Shown: positions 50,260 to 59,760, counted from the stretch's first letter. The stretch: 64,000 nucleotides of DNA from CALMEC01 sp963706315 (GCA_963706315.1 CAVPMA010000015.1:434001-498000); one strand, 5' to 3'. Notes: generated by a model from the letters alone, not told the origin. Program-made: numbers and translations.

Positions 50260-51557
50260 GCCGAGTCCCCCCGCGCCGGGAGCCGGGTGCGATGGCTGAT
50301 GACCAGAAGCAGGGCGATGACCCCGAAGTTCGTCACGACGCTCGATCCGCCGTAGCTCATGAACGGCAGGGTTACCCCGGTGAGCGGGATGAGGCGGACG
50401 ATGCCCGCGACGATCAGGAACGCCTGGAAGGCGAGCACCGCGGTGAGGCCGCCCGCCAGCAGCTTCGAGAAGCCGTCGTTGGCCTGAGCGGCGATCACGA
50501 ACCCGCGGTAGGCGACGAGGACGAAGACGAGCAGCACGCCGATCGCGCCGACGTACCCGAGCTCGTTCGCGACCGCCGAGAAGATGAAGTCGGTGCGCAG
50601 CTCCGGGATGGGTGTGCTGCCGTCGGCGTTCACGAGGAAGCCGCGGCCGAGGCCGGGGCCGACGAGGCCGCCGTCGCCGAGCGCGTAAAGGGACTGCACC
50701 ATCTGGTAGCCGAGGGTCTGCGGGTGGTCGAACGGTGAGATCCAGCTGGTGACGCGGTCGTTGATCCGCGGCACGGTGAGGTACACAAGGACCGACCCGA
50801 CGGCGAACAGCCCGAACCCGATGGCCGGGTAGGCGACCCGGCCGGTCGCCAGGAACAGCATCGCCAAGAGCACCCCGACGAACAGCAGCGCGGTGCCGAA
50901 GTCGTTCAGCACGACCACCGCGACGAGGGCGGCGCCCACGAAGAGCATCACGGGCGCGAGGTGGCGGATTGGCGGAAGCGGCACGCCGAGCACGCGTGAC
51001 GTCGGGATCGCGAGCACCTCACGGCGGTCGCGGAGATACCCGGCGAGGAAGATCACCATCAGAACCTTCGCGAGCTCGCCGAGCTGCACCGTCTGGCCAC
51101 CGCCGATCGGAATCCACAGCTTCGCGCCGTTGATGCGCGTCCCGAAGAGCATGGTGGCCACGAGGAGCCCGACGGCGGCGAGGCCGATGAGGTACCGGTA
51201 GTGCTGGAGGACGCGGTGATCGCGCAGCAGCACGAGCACGCCGATGAAGACCGCCGCCCCGACCATCACCCAGATCGCCTGATCCCGGGCGAGCGCGGGG
51301 TCGATGCGCGAGAGCTCCACCAGCCCGATCGCCACGAGCACACCCACGAGCGGGAGGAGGTAGGGGTCGGCCTGGGGCGCGAAGGCCCGAAGGGCGACGT
51401 GGAGGGCCGCGAACACGCCGATCATCAGGCATACGGCGGGGACCGGTCCCAGATCCAGTCCGTTCGCCTGGGCCGACGACACGGAGATCGCCCCGAGCAC
51501 GCCGACGACGGCAGGCCCCAGGAGGAACCCGGCCTCCCGCATCCGTCGCGAGATCAT
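50256..51557 (-). CDS. rodA: RodA/FtsW-family peptidoglycan polymerase
   Basis: A 433-residue SEDS protein with about ten to twelve helices. Conserved segments are RINGAKLWIPIGGGQTVQLGELAK, FVGVLLAMLF, RTDFIFSAVANELGYVGA, and the C-terminal PLTGVTLPFMSYGGSSVVTNF. With PbpA it makes and cross-links glycan strands. ATG 51557 overlaps the phosphatase stop by 4 nt. RodA is preferred over FtsW because of the PbpA partner and block order. Confidence 0.94.
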   Translation of the reverse strand: MISRRMREAGFLLGPAVVGVLGAISVSSAQANGLDLGPVPAVCLMIGVFAALHVALRAFAPQADPYLLPLVGVLVAIGLVELSRIDPALARDQAIWVMVGAAVFIGVLVLLRDHRVLQHYRYLIGLAAVGLLVATMLFGTRINGAKLWIPIGGGQTVQLGELAKVLMVIFLAGYLRDRREVLAIPTSRVLGVPLPPIRHLAPVMLFVGAALVAVVVLNDFGTALLFVGVLLAMLFLATGRVAYPAIGFGLFAVGSVLVYLTVPRINDRVTSWISPFDHPQTLGYQMVQSLYALGDGGLVGPGLGRGFLVNADGSTPIPELRTDFIFSAVANELGYVGAIGVLLVFVLVAYRGFVIAAQANDGFSKLLAGGLTAVLAFQAFLIVAGIVRLIPLTGVTLPFMSYGGSSVVTNFGVIALLLVISHRTRLPARGDSA

Positions 51558-52798
51558 GGTTGGGCGGAACGTCCGGCGGTGGTCTTCGCCGGCGGCGGCG
51601 GCAGGGTGATCTCGGGGACCTGCGGGAGTCCGTGGTGCCACACGATGTCGACTGCCCGGTGAACCGCGTCGCCCTGTCCGTTGACGGACCGGCCGAGGGC
51701 CGCCGGCTCCGCCGCCTTGACGGTTGCGGTGGCGACGCCGGTGTCACCCCACTCGGCGAAGAGGTTGATGCCGAAGATGTCGAACGGCGCGCCGTGGTAG
51801 ACGCGCACGGTGCTCCCTGGCTCTCCGTCGACGAAGTACGACCGCGAGCTGGCCCACGCGCCGAATGCGCCAAGCAGGAGCAGGATTATCGCCCCGAGCC
51901 CCAGGACGCGCCGGGTGAGCCGACCCCTCGCCGGGGTCGTGCGCTCGAGGACCCGAGGAGTGCGGGCCGGGTTCGAGGCGGCCGCGGGCGGCGGCGGGAT
52001 GCCGAGCGCCTGCGTCGACTCGAGGTCCGGCGAGGTGTCGATCGCCGGGAGCACGCCGGTGATCTCGGGTGCGCCGTCGCCGGCCTCGCCGATCCGGGCG
52101 AGCACCACCGTCACGTTGTCGATGCCGCCGTGCTCGAGCGCGGCGTCGATGAGTGCGGTGGCGGCGTCCGCCAGGGTGGCGGCGCCGGCGGTGGTTTGCT
52201 CGATCAGCGCGTCGTCGACCATCGACGACAGACCATCGGTGCAGAGCAGGACGACGTCGCCGGGGACGAGGTCGAGGTGCACCTCGTCGATCTGCACGTC
52301 CGGCTCGGCGCCGAGCGCCCGCGTGATGATGTTCCGGGATGGGTGCCGGGCCGCCTCATCGGGGCTGATCTGTCCCTGACGGACCATCTCGGCGACGATC
52401 GAGTGGTCGTCGGTGACCTGGCGGAGCACACCGTCGCGCAGGAGGTACGCGCGGGAGTCGCCGACGTGCATGAGGGTCGTGCCACCGTCGTCGAGGAGCG
52501 CGGCCGTGACCGTGGTCCCCATACCCGCCCGGGCGGGGTCGTCCTCGGCCACTGCGCGGATGCGCCGGTTCGCGTCGAGGAGGCTGCCGCGCAACGCCTC
52601 GACGCTGGGGGCGTCGCCGATCGCGGCAATCGCCTCGACCGTGATCTCGGCGGCGACCTCGCCGGCCTTGGCGCCGCCCATCCCGTCGGCGACGGCGAGG
52701 AGGCGCGGCGCCGCCAGGGACCGGTCCTCGTTCTGGGCACGGACGCGGCCGGTGTTCGACGCGTGGGCGAGCTCGACGAGTCGCAGGGCGCTCGCCAT
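51554..52798 (-). CDS. pstP: PP2C-type Ser/Thr protein phosphatase (PstP)
   Basis: A 414-residue phosphatase. The catalytic domain (about 5-240) has NEDR, VADGMGGAKAGEVA, MGTTVTAALLDD, HVGDSRAYLLRDG, LLCTDGLSSMV and GGIDNVTVVL, the full PP2C metal set. A proline-rich linker, a membrane helix near 300-320 (VLGLGAIILLLLGAFGAW) and a small outer domain follow. It reverses PknB-type phosphorylation. Same position and topology as mycobacterial PstP. Confidence 0.94.
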   Translation of the reverse strand: MASALRLVELAHASNTGRVRAQNEDRSLAAPRLLAVADGMGGAKAGEVAAEITVEAIAAIGDAPSVEALRGSLLDANRRIRAVAEDDPARAGMGTTVTAALLDDGGTTLMHVGDSRAYLLRDGVLRQVTDDHSIVAEMVRQGQISPDEAARHPSRNIITRALGAEPDVQIDEVHLDLVPGDVVLLCTDGLSSMVDDALIEQTTAGAATLADAATALIDAALEHGGIDNVTVVLARIGEAGDGAPEITGVLPAIDTSPDLESTQALGIPPPPAAASNPARTPRVLERTTPARGRLTRRVLGLGAIILLLLGAFGAWASSRSYFVDGEPGSTVRVYHGAPFDIFGINLFAEWGDTGVATATVKAAEPAALGRSVNGQGDAVHRAVDIVWHHGLPQVPEITLPPPPAKTTAGRSAQP

Positions 52799-52861
52799 TA
52801 CGAATCCCAGGTGTCGCGTGTGTGGGTCACCGGCGGCCGTGCCCGATTCTGAAACAGGCTC

Positions 52862-53479
52862 TTACTCCTCGTAGCGCAGGATCGTCTCACCCAGGCGGAT
52901 CTCGTCGCGAACCTTGAGCTGGGTCTGCTCGTCGATGCGGCGCCCGTTCACGAAGGTGCCGTTCGTCGAGCTGAGGTCCTCGATGTAGAAGAAGTGCCCC
53001 CGTGGGAACACCCTGGCGTGCATGTGCGACGCGAACTGGTCGGAGATGGGGATGCCGTTGCTGCGCGACCGGCCGATGGTCATGCCCGCCTCGAGCAGGT
53101 ACTCGCCGCCGGGCGCGAGCGATGGGGACGAGGTGACGATCAGCCGCGGCCGGATGTTGACTGAGAGCTCGAACGCGGGGCCGCTTGGGCGCTCGCGCAG
53201 AGTCGAGTGCTCGACCGGCTCGGGCTCGTGGGTGGCGTCGAGGCCCGCGATGATCGGCGCAAGCGGTGCGGGCGACGGCGCCGGAGGCGGCTCCGCGGCA
53301 CGAACGACTACCGGCTGGCCGCCCGTGTCGCCCGAGTGGGTGGGGCTTGCGATCGGTGGAGCGGAGATCGGCGCCGCGTCGCGCAGGTCGCGGCTGGAGG
53401 AGCGCACGATCGACCACACGAAGAGGAAGAGCAGGATCAGGAATGCCCCCTCGGCGATCAGCAGGCCGGTCTCGGTCAC
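52862..53479 (-). CDS. fhaB: Membrane-anchored FHA-domain protein (FhaB-like)
   Basis: A 205-residue protein: an N-terminal helix (LLIAEGAFLILLFLFVWSIV), a proline/alanine-rich linker (about 40-105), and a C-terminal FHA domain with MTIGRSRSNGIPISDQFASHMHAR split around the phosphothreonine-binding Arg/Ser, then DLSSTNGTFVNGRRI. It reads phosphorylation by the block's kinases. Its GTGA overlap with fhaA and the 63-bp gap to pstP keep it in the operon. Confidence 0.92.
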   Translation of the reverse strand: MTETGLLIAEGAFLILLFLFVWSIVRSSSRDLRDAAPISAPPIASPTHSGDTGGQPVVVRAAEPPPAPSPAPLAPIIAGLDATHEPEPVEHSTLRERPSGPAFELSVNIRPRLIVTSSPSLAPGGEYLLEAGMTIGRSRSNGIPISDQFASHMHARVFPRGHFFYIEDLSSTNGTFVNGRRIDEQTQLKVRDEIRLGETILRYEE

Positions 53480-54693
53480 GTGAGGTGCTCCACGACGATC
53501 TCCGTCGTACCGATCAGGATGCGGTCGCCGTGCGCGAGCGGGTGGCGGCGGATGCGCTGCCCGTTGACGATGGTGCCGTTGGTGGACCCGAGGTCCACGA
53601 GGAAGTAGTCGAGCCCGATGTGGCGCACCTCGGCGTGCTGGCGGCTCGCGTTGGCGTCCTGAACCACGATGTCGCAGTCGCGGCTGCGGCCGAGCGTGGT
53701 CGTGCGCTGCGTCACCCGATGACGGCGCCCGTCGACGATCAGGGCCACCTCCTCCGACACGAATCCCTCGGCCTGCGCGTCGGCCGCGGAGAGGATCTGG
53801 GTTCCACTGACACCGGCGAGCGGCTCATACCCGCCCGGAGCGGGCAGTGGCACCACCTGCGCCTCGGCCACCGGCTCGGGGACGAGCTCGGCCACCGGGA
53901 CGGTCGGCAGCGGGAGGGGAACCGGCTCGGCATCGCCGGGGGGTTCGAACTCCGGCTCGGCAACGGCATCGCCGTCGTCGGCCGCCGCCACCGCAACGGC
54001 ACCGGATTCGACATCGCCCGCTGGCTCGGCTTCAGCCTCGGGCGCCGCCGGTTGCGGCTCGCCGTCGGCGTCCTGCCCGGCGGCCTCGACCGCGTCCCGT
54101 TCGACATCGGCCGGGGGGAGCTCGTCGGCGATCACGCCCTCCGCCGCTTCGGCGGGCGGGTCGTGGAACGGGTCGGGGTCGTCGCTCGCCGCGGCCGCGG
54201 CGATTGGAATCACGGCCGCCGCGGGCGGCTCCGGCGGCGCCGGGGGGAAGCGGGTGAGGTTGTCGAGCGCCGGGGCCTCGTCGGCGTTCGTGCTGGCGTC
54301 GACCTCGGCGGGGGCTTCCGCCGGCGGGTCGACCACACGGCATGCGATTCCGTACTCGCCCAGGCGCAGGTCGGTGTCGGTCTCCAGCCGGACCTTCGGC
54401 TGCGAGAGCAGCGTGAATCCCTCGTGGCGCGCGCGCTCGGCCACGTACACGCCGAGCTCGGTGGTCAGCGACCCCTCGAACGACGCGAACCGCTCGCGGT
54501 CAGCCGGGGAGAGGTAGACGACGTACTCGTTCGGGACGTACACGCGTGAGACGGAGACGGTCTTGTGATCCTCCATCTCGCGGGCGAGCTTGCGGGCGAG
54601 CTCGACGGGCTCGACGTGACCGCGAAACAGCCGCCCGAAGATCCGTTCGACGAACCCTCCGATGGTGTCCTCCACGTTGCGTAATGAGCTCAT
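53476..54693 (-). CDS. fhaA: FhaA-type protein (DUF3662 plus FHA domain)
   Basis: A 405-residue soluble protein. The N-terminal DUF3662/FhaA domain (about 1-130) reads VEDTIGGFVERIFGRLFRG, VEPVELARKLAREMEDHKTV and VPNEYVVYLSPADRERF. A ~170-residue acidic Pro/Ala linker follows, then an FHA domain (about 315-405) with TTLGRSRDCDIVVQD, ASRQHAEVRH and DLGSTNGTIVNGQRI. ATG 54693 overlaps the kinase stop by 4 nt. In mycobacteria FhaA works with PknB and MviN on wall synthesis. Confidence 0.93.
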   Translation of the reverse strand: MSSLRNVEDTIGGFVERIFGRLFRGHVEPVELARKLAREMEDHKTVSVSRVYVPNEYVVYLSPADRERFASFEGSLTTELGVYVAERARHEGFTLLSQPKVRLETDTDLRLGEYGIACRVVDPPAEAPAEVDASTNADEAPALDNLTRFPPAPPEPPAAAVIPIAAAAASDDPDPFHDPPAEAAEGVIADELPPADVERDAVEAAGQDADGEPQPAAPEAEAEPAGDVESGAVAVAAADDGDAVAEPEFEPPGDAEPVPLPLPTVPVAELVPEPVAEAQVVPLPAPGGYEPLAGVSGTQILSAADAQAEGFVSEEVALIVDGRRHRVTQRTTTLGRSRDCDIVVQDANASRQHAEVRHIGLDYFLVDLGSTNGTIVNGQRIRRHPLAHGDRILIGTTEIVVEHLT

Positions 54694-56372
54694 GCGGCAG
54701 GCAGTCGTTCCACGGTGGCCCCGCGCAGTGTGACAGTTGCCTGTCGATCCACTCCGCGTCGCAGTCGCCGCCACGGACTCCCGGCCCAGGCCACGACGAG
54801 TATACCGCCGGGCAGGAACGCCCCGGCCGCCGACTCGATGCTCCCGCCGGCCGCGCCCACCCCGACGATGAGCAGACCGACGAGCACCGCCGCGCCCAGC
54901 GCCCGAGGTACGCCCGACCGTATGCGCAGGAGTGCGGGGAAGATGAGCGCGGCAGCGGCGACCAGGCCCGCGGCGATCGCGATGGAGGGCCGCGCCTGCA
55001 GCGGCTCGGCGAGGCGGGTGACGGTCTCGATCGGCGAGACGACCCCCTCGACGCGGTCCCACACGCCGACGATCCGTCCGCCGTCGATGCCCGGATCGGC
55101 CCCCATCACGAGCTGCCAGGCGAGCATCGCCGTCACCCCCGTCAGCGCGGCCCAGGCGCGCCAGCGCCATCCGCGGACCGACCCCGCGACCGCCGCGAAG
55201 ACCGGCGCGAGCCCCAGGGCCGCGAGGATCGGCGCGGTGGCCGGGACCAGCGCCAGGCGCGCCCGGGTGCGCAGGGGGAGGAGCGCAACCAGGCCGAGGG
55301 CGCCGAGCACCATCGCCAGGCCGGGGGCCGCCGTGCCCAGCGCCACCATCGCGCCGGCCCAGGCGGCGAGGGCCGCCGGCCATGGGGCCACCGCGAACGC
55401 CACGCCCGCCCCGGCCGCCGCGAACGCGATTCCTCCCGCCTGCAGGTCGGTGACCTCGTGCAGCACCAGCGCCGCGAATCCGGCCGCGCCGACCGCGGCG
55501 ACCGCGGCGGGCGCGCGCTTGGCGAGCCGGCTCTCCGGACGGGTGCCGGCCTGGATCGAGGGGATCTGCGCGCGCAGGGTCCGTGCGAGCCACGCCGGCG
55601 CGGGGCGGGAACGCGGATCGACGGAGAGTCCCTCGTCGACTGCGCGGCAGAGGGCGGCCGGAAGATCGGGGCGGTGCTGAGCCAGCGGCGGCACGCGCCC
55701 GCCCGCCGCCCGCCGCAGCGTCTCGGCAGGGCTCGACCCCGCGTTCGGATTGCGCCCGGCAAGCGCCTCGTAGAGCACCAGGCACGCGGAGTAGACGTCG
55801 GCGGGCGGCCCGGTCGGCTCGCCCCGGGCCTGCTCCGGAGCCATGTAGGACACGGTTCCGACGAGTCCGCCGGCGACCGTCAACCCCGCCTCTCCCGCAA
55901 TGCGGGCGATGCCGAAGTCCGTCAGCCGGCCGCGTCCCGTGCGGTCGATCAGGATGTTCGCGGGCTTGACGTCGCGGTGGGTCACGCCGCGCTCGTGCGC
56001 GTGCGCGAGACCGTCGAGCACGTCGGCGATCACCGTGACGGTCGCCGCGGCATCCGCCCCACCGCCGGCGCGCAGATGTGCGGCGAGCGACGGGCCGTCG
56101 ACCAGTTCGCTCACGAGGTAGCAGGCCGAGTGATCCTCGCCGAAGTCGAGCAGACGCACGATCCCGGGGTGGGACAGCAGGCTCGCCGCGCGCACCTCGG
56201 CGCCCGCCCGGCGGGCCATGTCGAGCTCGACCGGGATCTCCTTGACGGCCACCTCCTGGCCGGTCCGGATGTCGAGCGCGCGGTGCACGACGGCAGCTCC
56301 TCCCCGGCCGAGGACGGCCCCGAGGCGGTACCGTCCGAGGACGAGCTGGTGCTGTTCGGTGGGCGAACTCAC
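54690..56372 (-). CDS. Ser/Thr protein kinase with polytopic membrane C-terminus
   Basis: A 560-residue protein from GTG 56372. The kinase domain (about 10-265) has the Gly loop LGRGGAAVVHRA, VAVKEI, VTHRDVKPANILI, DFGIA and GTVSYMAPEQARGE. From about 290 to 545 there are about ten hydrophobic helices, unlike the single-helix PASTA kinases. This is the first gene of the FHA/wall block and takes the place that pknA has elsewhere. What the membrane part senses is unknown. Confidence 0.88.
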   Translation of the reverse strand: MSSPTEQHQLVLGRYRLGAVLGRGGAAVVHRALDIRTGQEVAVKEIPVELDMARRAGAEVRAASLLSHPGIVRLLDFGEDHSACYLVSELVDGPSLAAHLRAGGGADAAATVTVIADVLDGLAHAHERGVTHRDVKPANILIDRTGRGRLTDFGIARIAGEAGLTVAGGLVGTVSYMAPEQARGEPTGPPADVYSACLVLYEALAGRNPNAGSSPAETLRRAAGGRVPPLAQHRPDLPAALCRAVDEGLSVDPRSRPAPAWLARTLRAQIPSIQAGTRPESRLAKRAPAAVAAVGAAGFAALVLHEVTDLQAGGIAFAAAGAGVAFAVAPWPAALAAWAGAMVALGTAAPGLAMVLGALGLVALLPLRTRARLALVPATAPILAALGLAPVFAAVAGSVRGWRWRAWAALTGVTAMLAWQLVMGADPGIDGGRIVGVWDRVEGVVSPIETVTRLAEPLQARPSIAIAAGLVAAAALIFPALLRIRSGVPRALGAAVLVGLLIVGVGAAGGSIESAAGAFLPGGILVVAWAGSPWRRLRRGVDRQATVTLRGATVERLPAA

Positions 56373-56435
56373 AGAGGATTCCCTTCGCCACCCCCGTGCT
56401 AGCATCCTGCGACCCTGAAACGGGCAGGACGCCAC

Positions 56436-56519
56436 GGGCGAGTGGTGAAATTGGTAGACACGCTAGGTTCAGGGTCTAGTGCTCGAAAGAGCTTGGGGGT
56501 TCGAGTCCCCCCTCGCCCA
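56436..56519 (+). tRNA. tRNA-Leu (CAG)
   Basis: Plus-strand class II cloverleaf: acceptor GGGCGAG/CTCGCCC, D-arm with GGTGAAATTGGTAGACAC, anticodon arm CTAGG-TTCAGGG-TCTAG (anticodon CAG), a long variable arm around GCTCGAAAGAGC, and T-arm GGGGG-TTCGAGT-CCCCC. It lies 63 bp from the divergent kinase start. Confidence 0.96.
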
Positions 56520-56579
56520 CTCTTGCATCCACTGGGGACCGAGACGACGAACACTGATCGCAGGGAACTCGGGTAGCTC

Positions 56580-57770
56580 GTGTCGTTCATCGACGACGAC
56601 ATCCTCGACGGAGACGAGGCGCCCGCAGAACGACCCCCCCGGCGCGACCCCCGCAGTCGAGGTCGCGGAGGCGGGTCGTCACGCGGCGGATCGTCGCGGG
56701 GCGGAAACGGTGGCTCACCGCTGCAGCAGCCGCGCATCCGGCTGCTGATCGCGGTCGGGCTGCTCGTCGTGATCATCCTGATCCTCGTGAGCACCATCCG
56801 AGGCTGCCAGCGCGACAAGCTCGTGGATTCGTACCGCAGCTACCTCACCACGGCGAACGCGATCGCCGACGAGTCGACCGCGCAGGGCCAGGCGCTGCAG
56901 AAACTCCTCGACAACAAGGGCTTCCTGCGGGTCGCGCAGATCCTCCCGCAGGTCACCGATCTGTCCAACCAGGCGCAGGCGCTCGTGGACCGCGCCGACA
57001 AACTCGACCCGCCGGACCGCCTCAACGCGCCGAACCGCACGCTCATCACCGCGCTCGAGTACCGGGCCCTCGGGCTCCAGCAGCTGCCGGCGGCCATCGA
57101 CGCGGCCGTCAACACGAAGGACGCGGCCCAGGCGGCCATCACTCTCGCCGCGCCGATGCAGGTGCTCGCCGCAAGCGACGTGATCTACCGGACGTCGTTC
57201 GTCGGTCCGACGGAGAATGCGCTCCAGGCGGACCGGATCAAGGACGCCCAGGTCAAGCGCTCGGAGTTTTTCCCGGGGCAGAACTACGACAAGACGTCCC
57301 CCAGCGGTGCCGGCAAGGTGATCAGCAGCCTCAAACGCGTGCGGCCGTCGGGTGACACGACCGCCGGGACGACCGCCGGCACCGGCAAGCACGGCCTCGG
57401 CCTCGCGAGCACGTTCGCCGTGCGCGGCGCGGAGCGCAAGCAACTCACGGGCAACACCGTGTCCCTCGTCGGGACGACGGACATCAGGTTCGAGGTCACC
57501 GTCGAGAACGGAGGCGACTTCGTCGAATCGAACGTCGACGTGAAGTTCACGTACATCACGCCGAACAACCCGCAGGGGACGACCCAGACCCAGACGATCA
57601 CCCAGATCGAGCCGGGCGAGGCGAACCAGAAGAAGCTTACGTTCCCGCTCGGGGCCGCGCCGTACTTCACCGACAAGAGCACGATCAAGGTGGAGGTCAC
57701 GCCGGTGCCCGACGAGAAGGTGACCGGCAACAACAGCGCGCAGTACTCGGTCGAATTCAACCTGCAGTAG
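56580..57770 (+). CDS. Membrane-anchored protein with C-terminal CARDB-like domain, function unknown
   Basis: A 396-residue protein from GTG 56580. An acidic start (FIDDDILDGDEA) and an RG-rich tail (RSRGRGGGSSRGG, about 25-45) precede one membrane helix near 52-70 (IRLLIAVGLLVVIILILVST). The outer part has a helical domain (about 75-220). Its C-terminal beta domain (VSLVGTTDIRFEVTVENGGD, LTFPLGAAPYFTDKSTIKVE) resembles CARDB/BACON-like folds. It is followed 15 bp later by DUF4446 and pheA, so the three may be co-transcribed. I do not know its role. Confidence 0.8.
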   Translation: MSFIDDDILDGDEAPAERPPRRDPRSRGRGGGSSRGGSSRGGNGGSPLQQPRIRLLIAVGLLVVIILILVSTIRGCQRDKLVDSYRSYLTTANAIADESTAQGQALQKLLDNKGFLRVAQILPQVTDLSNQAQALVDRADKLDPPDRLNAPNRTLITALEYRALGLQQLPAAIDAAVNTKDAAQAAITLAAPMQVLAASDVIYRTSFVGPTENALQADRIKDAQVKRSEFFPGQNYDKTSPSGAGKVISSLKRVRPSGDTTAGTTAGTGKHGLGLASTFAVRGAERKQLTGNTVSLVGTTDIRFEVTVENGGDFVESNVDVKFTYITPNNPQGTTQTQTITQIEPGEANQKKLTFPLGAAPYFTDKSTIKVEVTPVPDEKVTGNNSAQYSVEFNLQ

Positions 57771-57785
57771 CCGGGGGGTGACCCG

Positions 57786-58313
57786 GTGGACAACGAGGTC
57801 GCAGTGTGGGTCGTCGCGATCGCCGGGGCACCCGGCGCGATCGCGCTGGTCCTGGCGATCGTCCTGTGGATCCGCCTTCGGCGCGTCCGGGCGGACCAGC
57901 GGGTCCTCCTGCCCGACGGGACCTCCGGCGGCGTCGTCGAACGGCAGGCGGCGCTCGCGCGCTCGCTCGAGCGGCTGGGCGAGCGGATCGACGATCTGCG
58001 GGCCGAGGTGGCGCGGTTGACCGAGCACACGAACGCCGGGCTCCGCGGCGCGCTGCGCTTCCAGGGGATCGTCCGGTACGACGCCTACCGGGACATGGGC
58101 GGCCAGCAGTCGTGGTCCATGGCGATCCTGAACGCGCAAGGGGAGGGGGCCATCATCACCTCGCTCCACGCCCGCGACCACGCCCGCGTGTACCTCAAGG
58201 AGGTCATGGGTGGCGCCTCAGCGCAGCGGCTCTCCCCGGAGGAGGAGCGCGCCCTCGCCGCGGCGCGCAACGACCCGGCGCCGTCCATCTCACCCGCGAC
58301 GCCGCCGGCATGA
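57786..58313 (+). CDS. DUF4446-family protein
   Basis: A 175-residue protein. One N-terminal membrane helix (VAIAGAPGAIALVLAIVLWI) is followed by a coiled coil (ALARSLERLGERIDDLRAEV). The DUF4446 signature follows: LRGALRFQGIVRYDAYRDMG, GGQQSWSMAILNAQGEGAII and SLHARDHARVYLKEV. The family is common in Firmicutes and actinobacteria and uncharacterised. GTG start 57786; overlaps pheA by 4 nt. Confidence 0.9.
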   Translation: MDNEVAVWVVAIAGAPGAIALVLAIVLWIRLRRVRADQRVLLPDGTSGGVVERQAALARSLERLGERIDDLRAEVARLTEHTNAGLRGALRFQGIVRYDAYRDMGGQQSWSMAILNAQGEGAIITSLHARDHARVYLKEVMGGASAQRLSPEEERALAAARNDPAPSISPATPPA

Positions 58314-59161
58314 AAGTCGGTTACCTCGGTCCGCCCGGGACGTTCGCAGAGGAGGCGCTGCTGCGCCTCGTCGGCCCCGAGCCGGAGCAGCGGCTCGTGC
58401 CGTACGCGACGGTGGCCGACTGCTTCGAGGCGGTGCGATCCGGCGCGGTCCCCGAGGCGCTCGTGCCGATCGAGAACTCGATCGAGGGGTCCGTCAACCA
58501 GACCCTCGACCACCTGGCGGCCGGTGCCGGCGAGGTGGTGATCCGCGCCGCGATCGTGCATCCGGTGCGCCACCACCTGGTGGTCCGTCCCGGCCTGACG
58601 TTGCCGGACGTGCGGCGTGTCCTGTCGCACCCGCACGCGCCGCCTCAGTGCTCGGTGTGGCTCCGGGAGAACCTGCCCGGGGTGGAGATCGTCGCGGCGA
58701 ACTCGACCGCGGACGCCGTGCGCATCGTGGTCGACTCGCCGGAGCCGTGGGCGGCGATCGGACCGCTGCGCGCCGCCGACATCTACGGGGGCGAGGTCCT
58801 CGCGGCCGACATCGAGGACTCCCGCGAGAATGCGACGCGCTTCGTGCTCCTCGGGCGCCATGACGTCGAAGCGATCGGGCCGGGGCGCTTCATCACGTCG
58901 ATCATCTGCGTCCCGCAGCGCGACCGGCCGGGCGGGTTGCTCGCGATCCTCCAGGAGTTCGCGATGCGCGCGGTCAACCTCACGAAGCTGGAGAGCCGCC
59001 CCTCGAAGACCGGCCTGGGCCGGTACATGTTCTTCATCGACATGGAGGGCAGCCGGGCGCGCGACCTCGCGGTCGACGCCGCGATTCGCGCGATCGACGA
59101 GCAGGGCGTCGCGCAGGTCGTGTTCCTCGGTTCGTACCCAACCGGGGCCGCGTCCGGCTAA
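58310..59161 (+). CDS. pheA: Prephenate dehydratase
   Basis: This monofunctional enzyme turns prephenate to phenylpyruvate in phenylalanine synthesis. The 283-residue chain has YLGPPGTFAEEALLRLVG, PIENSIEGSVNQTLDHL, the catalytic T-R-F in ENATRFVLLG, and a C-terminal ACT domain with LLAILQEFAMRAVNLTKLESRP, whose ESRP motif binds phenylalanine for feedback control. No chorismate mutase domain is fused. The ATG overlaps the DUF4446 stop. Confidence 0.95.
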   Translation: MKVGYLGPPGTFAEEALLRLVGPEPEQRLVPYATVADCFEAVRSGAVPEALVPIENSIEGSVNQTLDHLAAGAGEVVIRAAIVHPVRHHLVVRPGLTLPDVRRVLSHPHAPPQCSVWLRENLPGVEIVAANSTADAVRIVVDSPEPWAAIGPLRAADIYGGEVLAADIEDSRENATRFVLLGRHDVEAIGPGRFITSIICVPQRDRPGGLLAILQEFAMRAVNLTKLESRPSKTGLGRYMFFIDMEGSRARDLAVDAAIRAIDEQGVAQVVFLGSYPTGAASG

Positions 59162-59214
59162 CATCCGCACCGGAACGGCTCGGTCGAGCCACGATCCGGG
59201 GAGACAAGCTGGCA

Positions 59215-59760
59215 ATGTCGCACCGCGTACTGGTGCTGAATGCAAGCTACGAACCGATCAACGTCACATCGTTGCAGCGGGCGGTCGTGCTCGTCCTGAA
59301 GGAGAAGGCCGAGGTGCTCGAGGAGGCGGCCATCCCGATACGCACGTCGGGCAGCAGCTTCGTCAAGCCGCAGGTGATCCGCCTGGTGTACCTCGTCCGC
59401 GTGCCGCGCTACGAGGCCCGCAAGATTACGCGGCGAGCGTTGTTCGCCCGCGACGGCTACTCGTGCCAGTACTGCGGCTCGTCCACCCGGCTGACCGTCG
59501 ACCACGTCGTGCCGCGCAGCCGCGGCGGCGGGTCGAACTGGGACAACGTCGTCACCTCCTGCGCGCCGTGCAACTCGCGCAAGGGGGATCACCTCCCCGG
59601 CGAGATCAAGATGTTCCCCAAGACGAAGCCGCGCCCGCCGTCACCGTCGGTGTTCATCTCGGTGGCCGCGCCGAAGCGCCCCAAGTCATGGGAGCGCTAC
59701 CTGGCGTCGCTCGCCGCCCAGGACAGCCGGCCTATTTCAGCCGAAGCCGCGCGGCGGTGA
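59215..59760 (+). CDS. HNH endonuclease-domain protein
   Basis: A 181-residue protein of a widely conserved single-copy type: VLNASYEPINVTSLQRAVVL at the start and an HNH domain with CQYCGSSTRLTVDHVVPRSR and NVVTSCAPCNSRKGDH (zinc cysteines plus H-N-H). It is preceded by GGGAGA. Its physiological role is not established; the family is chromosomal and not typical of phage packaging. Its 3' end overlaps the convergent RraA-like gene by 29 nt. Confidence 0.9.
   Translation: MSHRVLVLNASYEPINVTSLQRAVVLVLKEKAEVLEEAAIPIRTSGSSFVKPQVIRLVYLVRVPRYEARKITRRALFARDGYSCQYCGSSTRLTVDHVVPRSRGGGSNWDNVVTSCAPCNSRKGDHLPGEIKMFPKTKPRPPSPSVFISVAAPKRPKSWERYLASLAAQDSRPISAEAARR

Noticed and set aside
54694..56391. N-terminal extension of the FhaA frame to a 971-residue product
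   Set aside because: The extension is out of frame with the kinase that clearly occupies this stretch; FhaA begins at 54693 as in its family.
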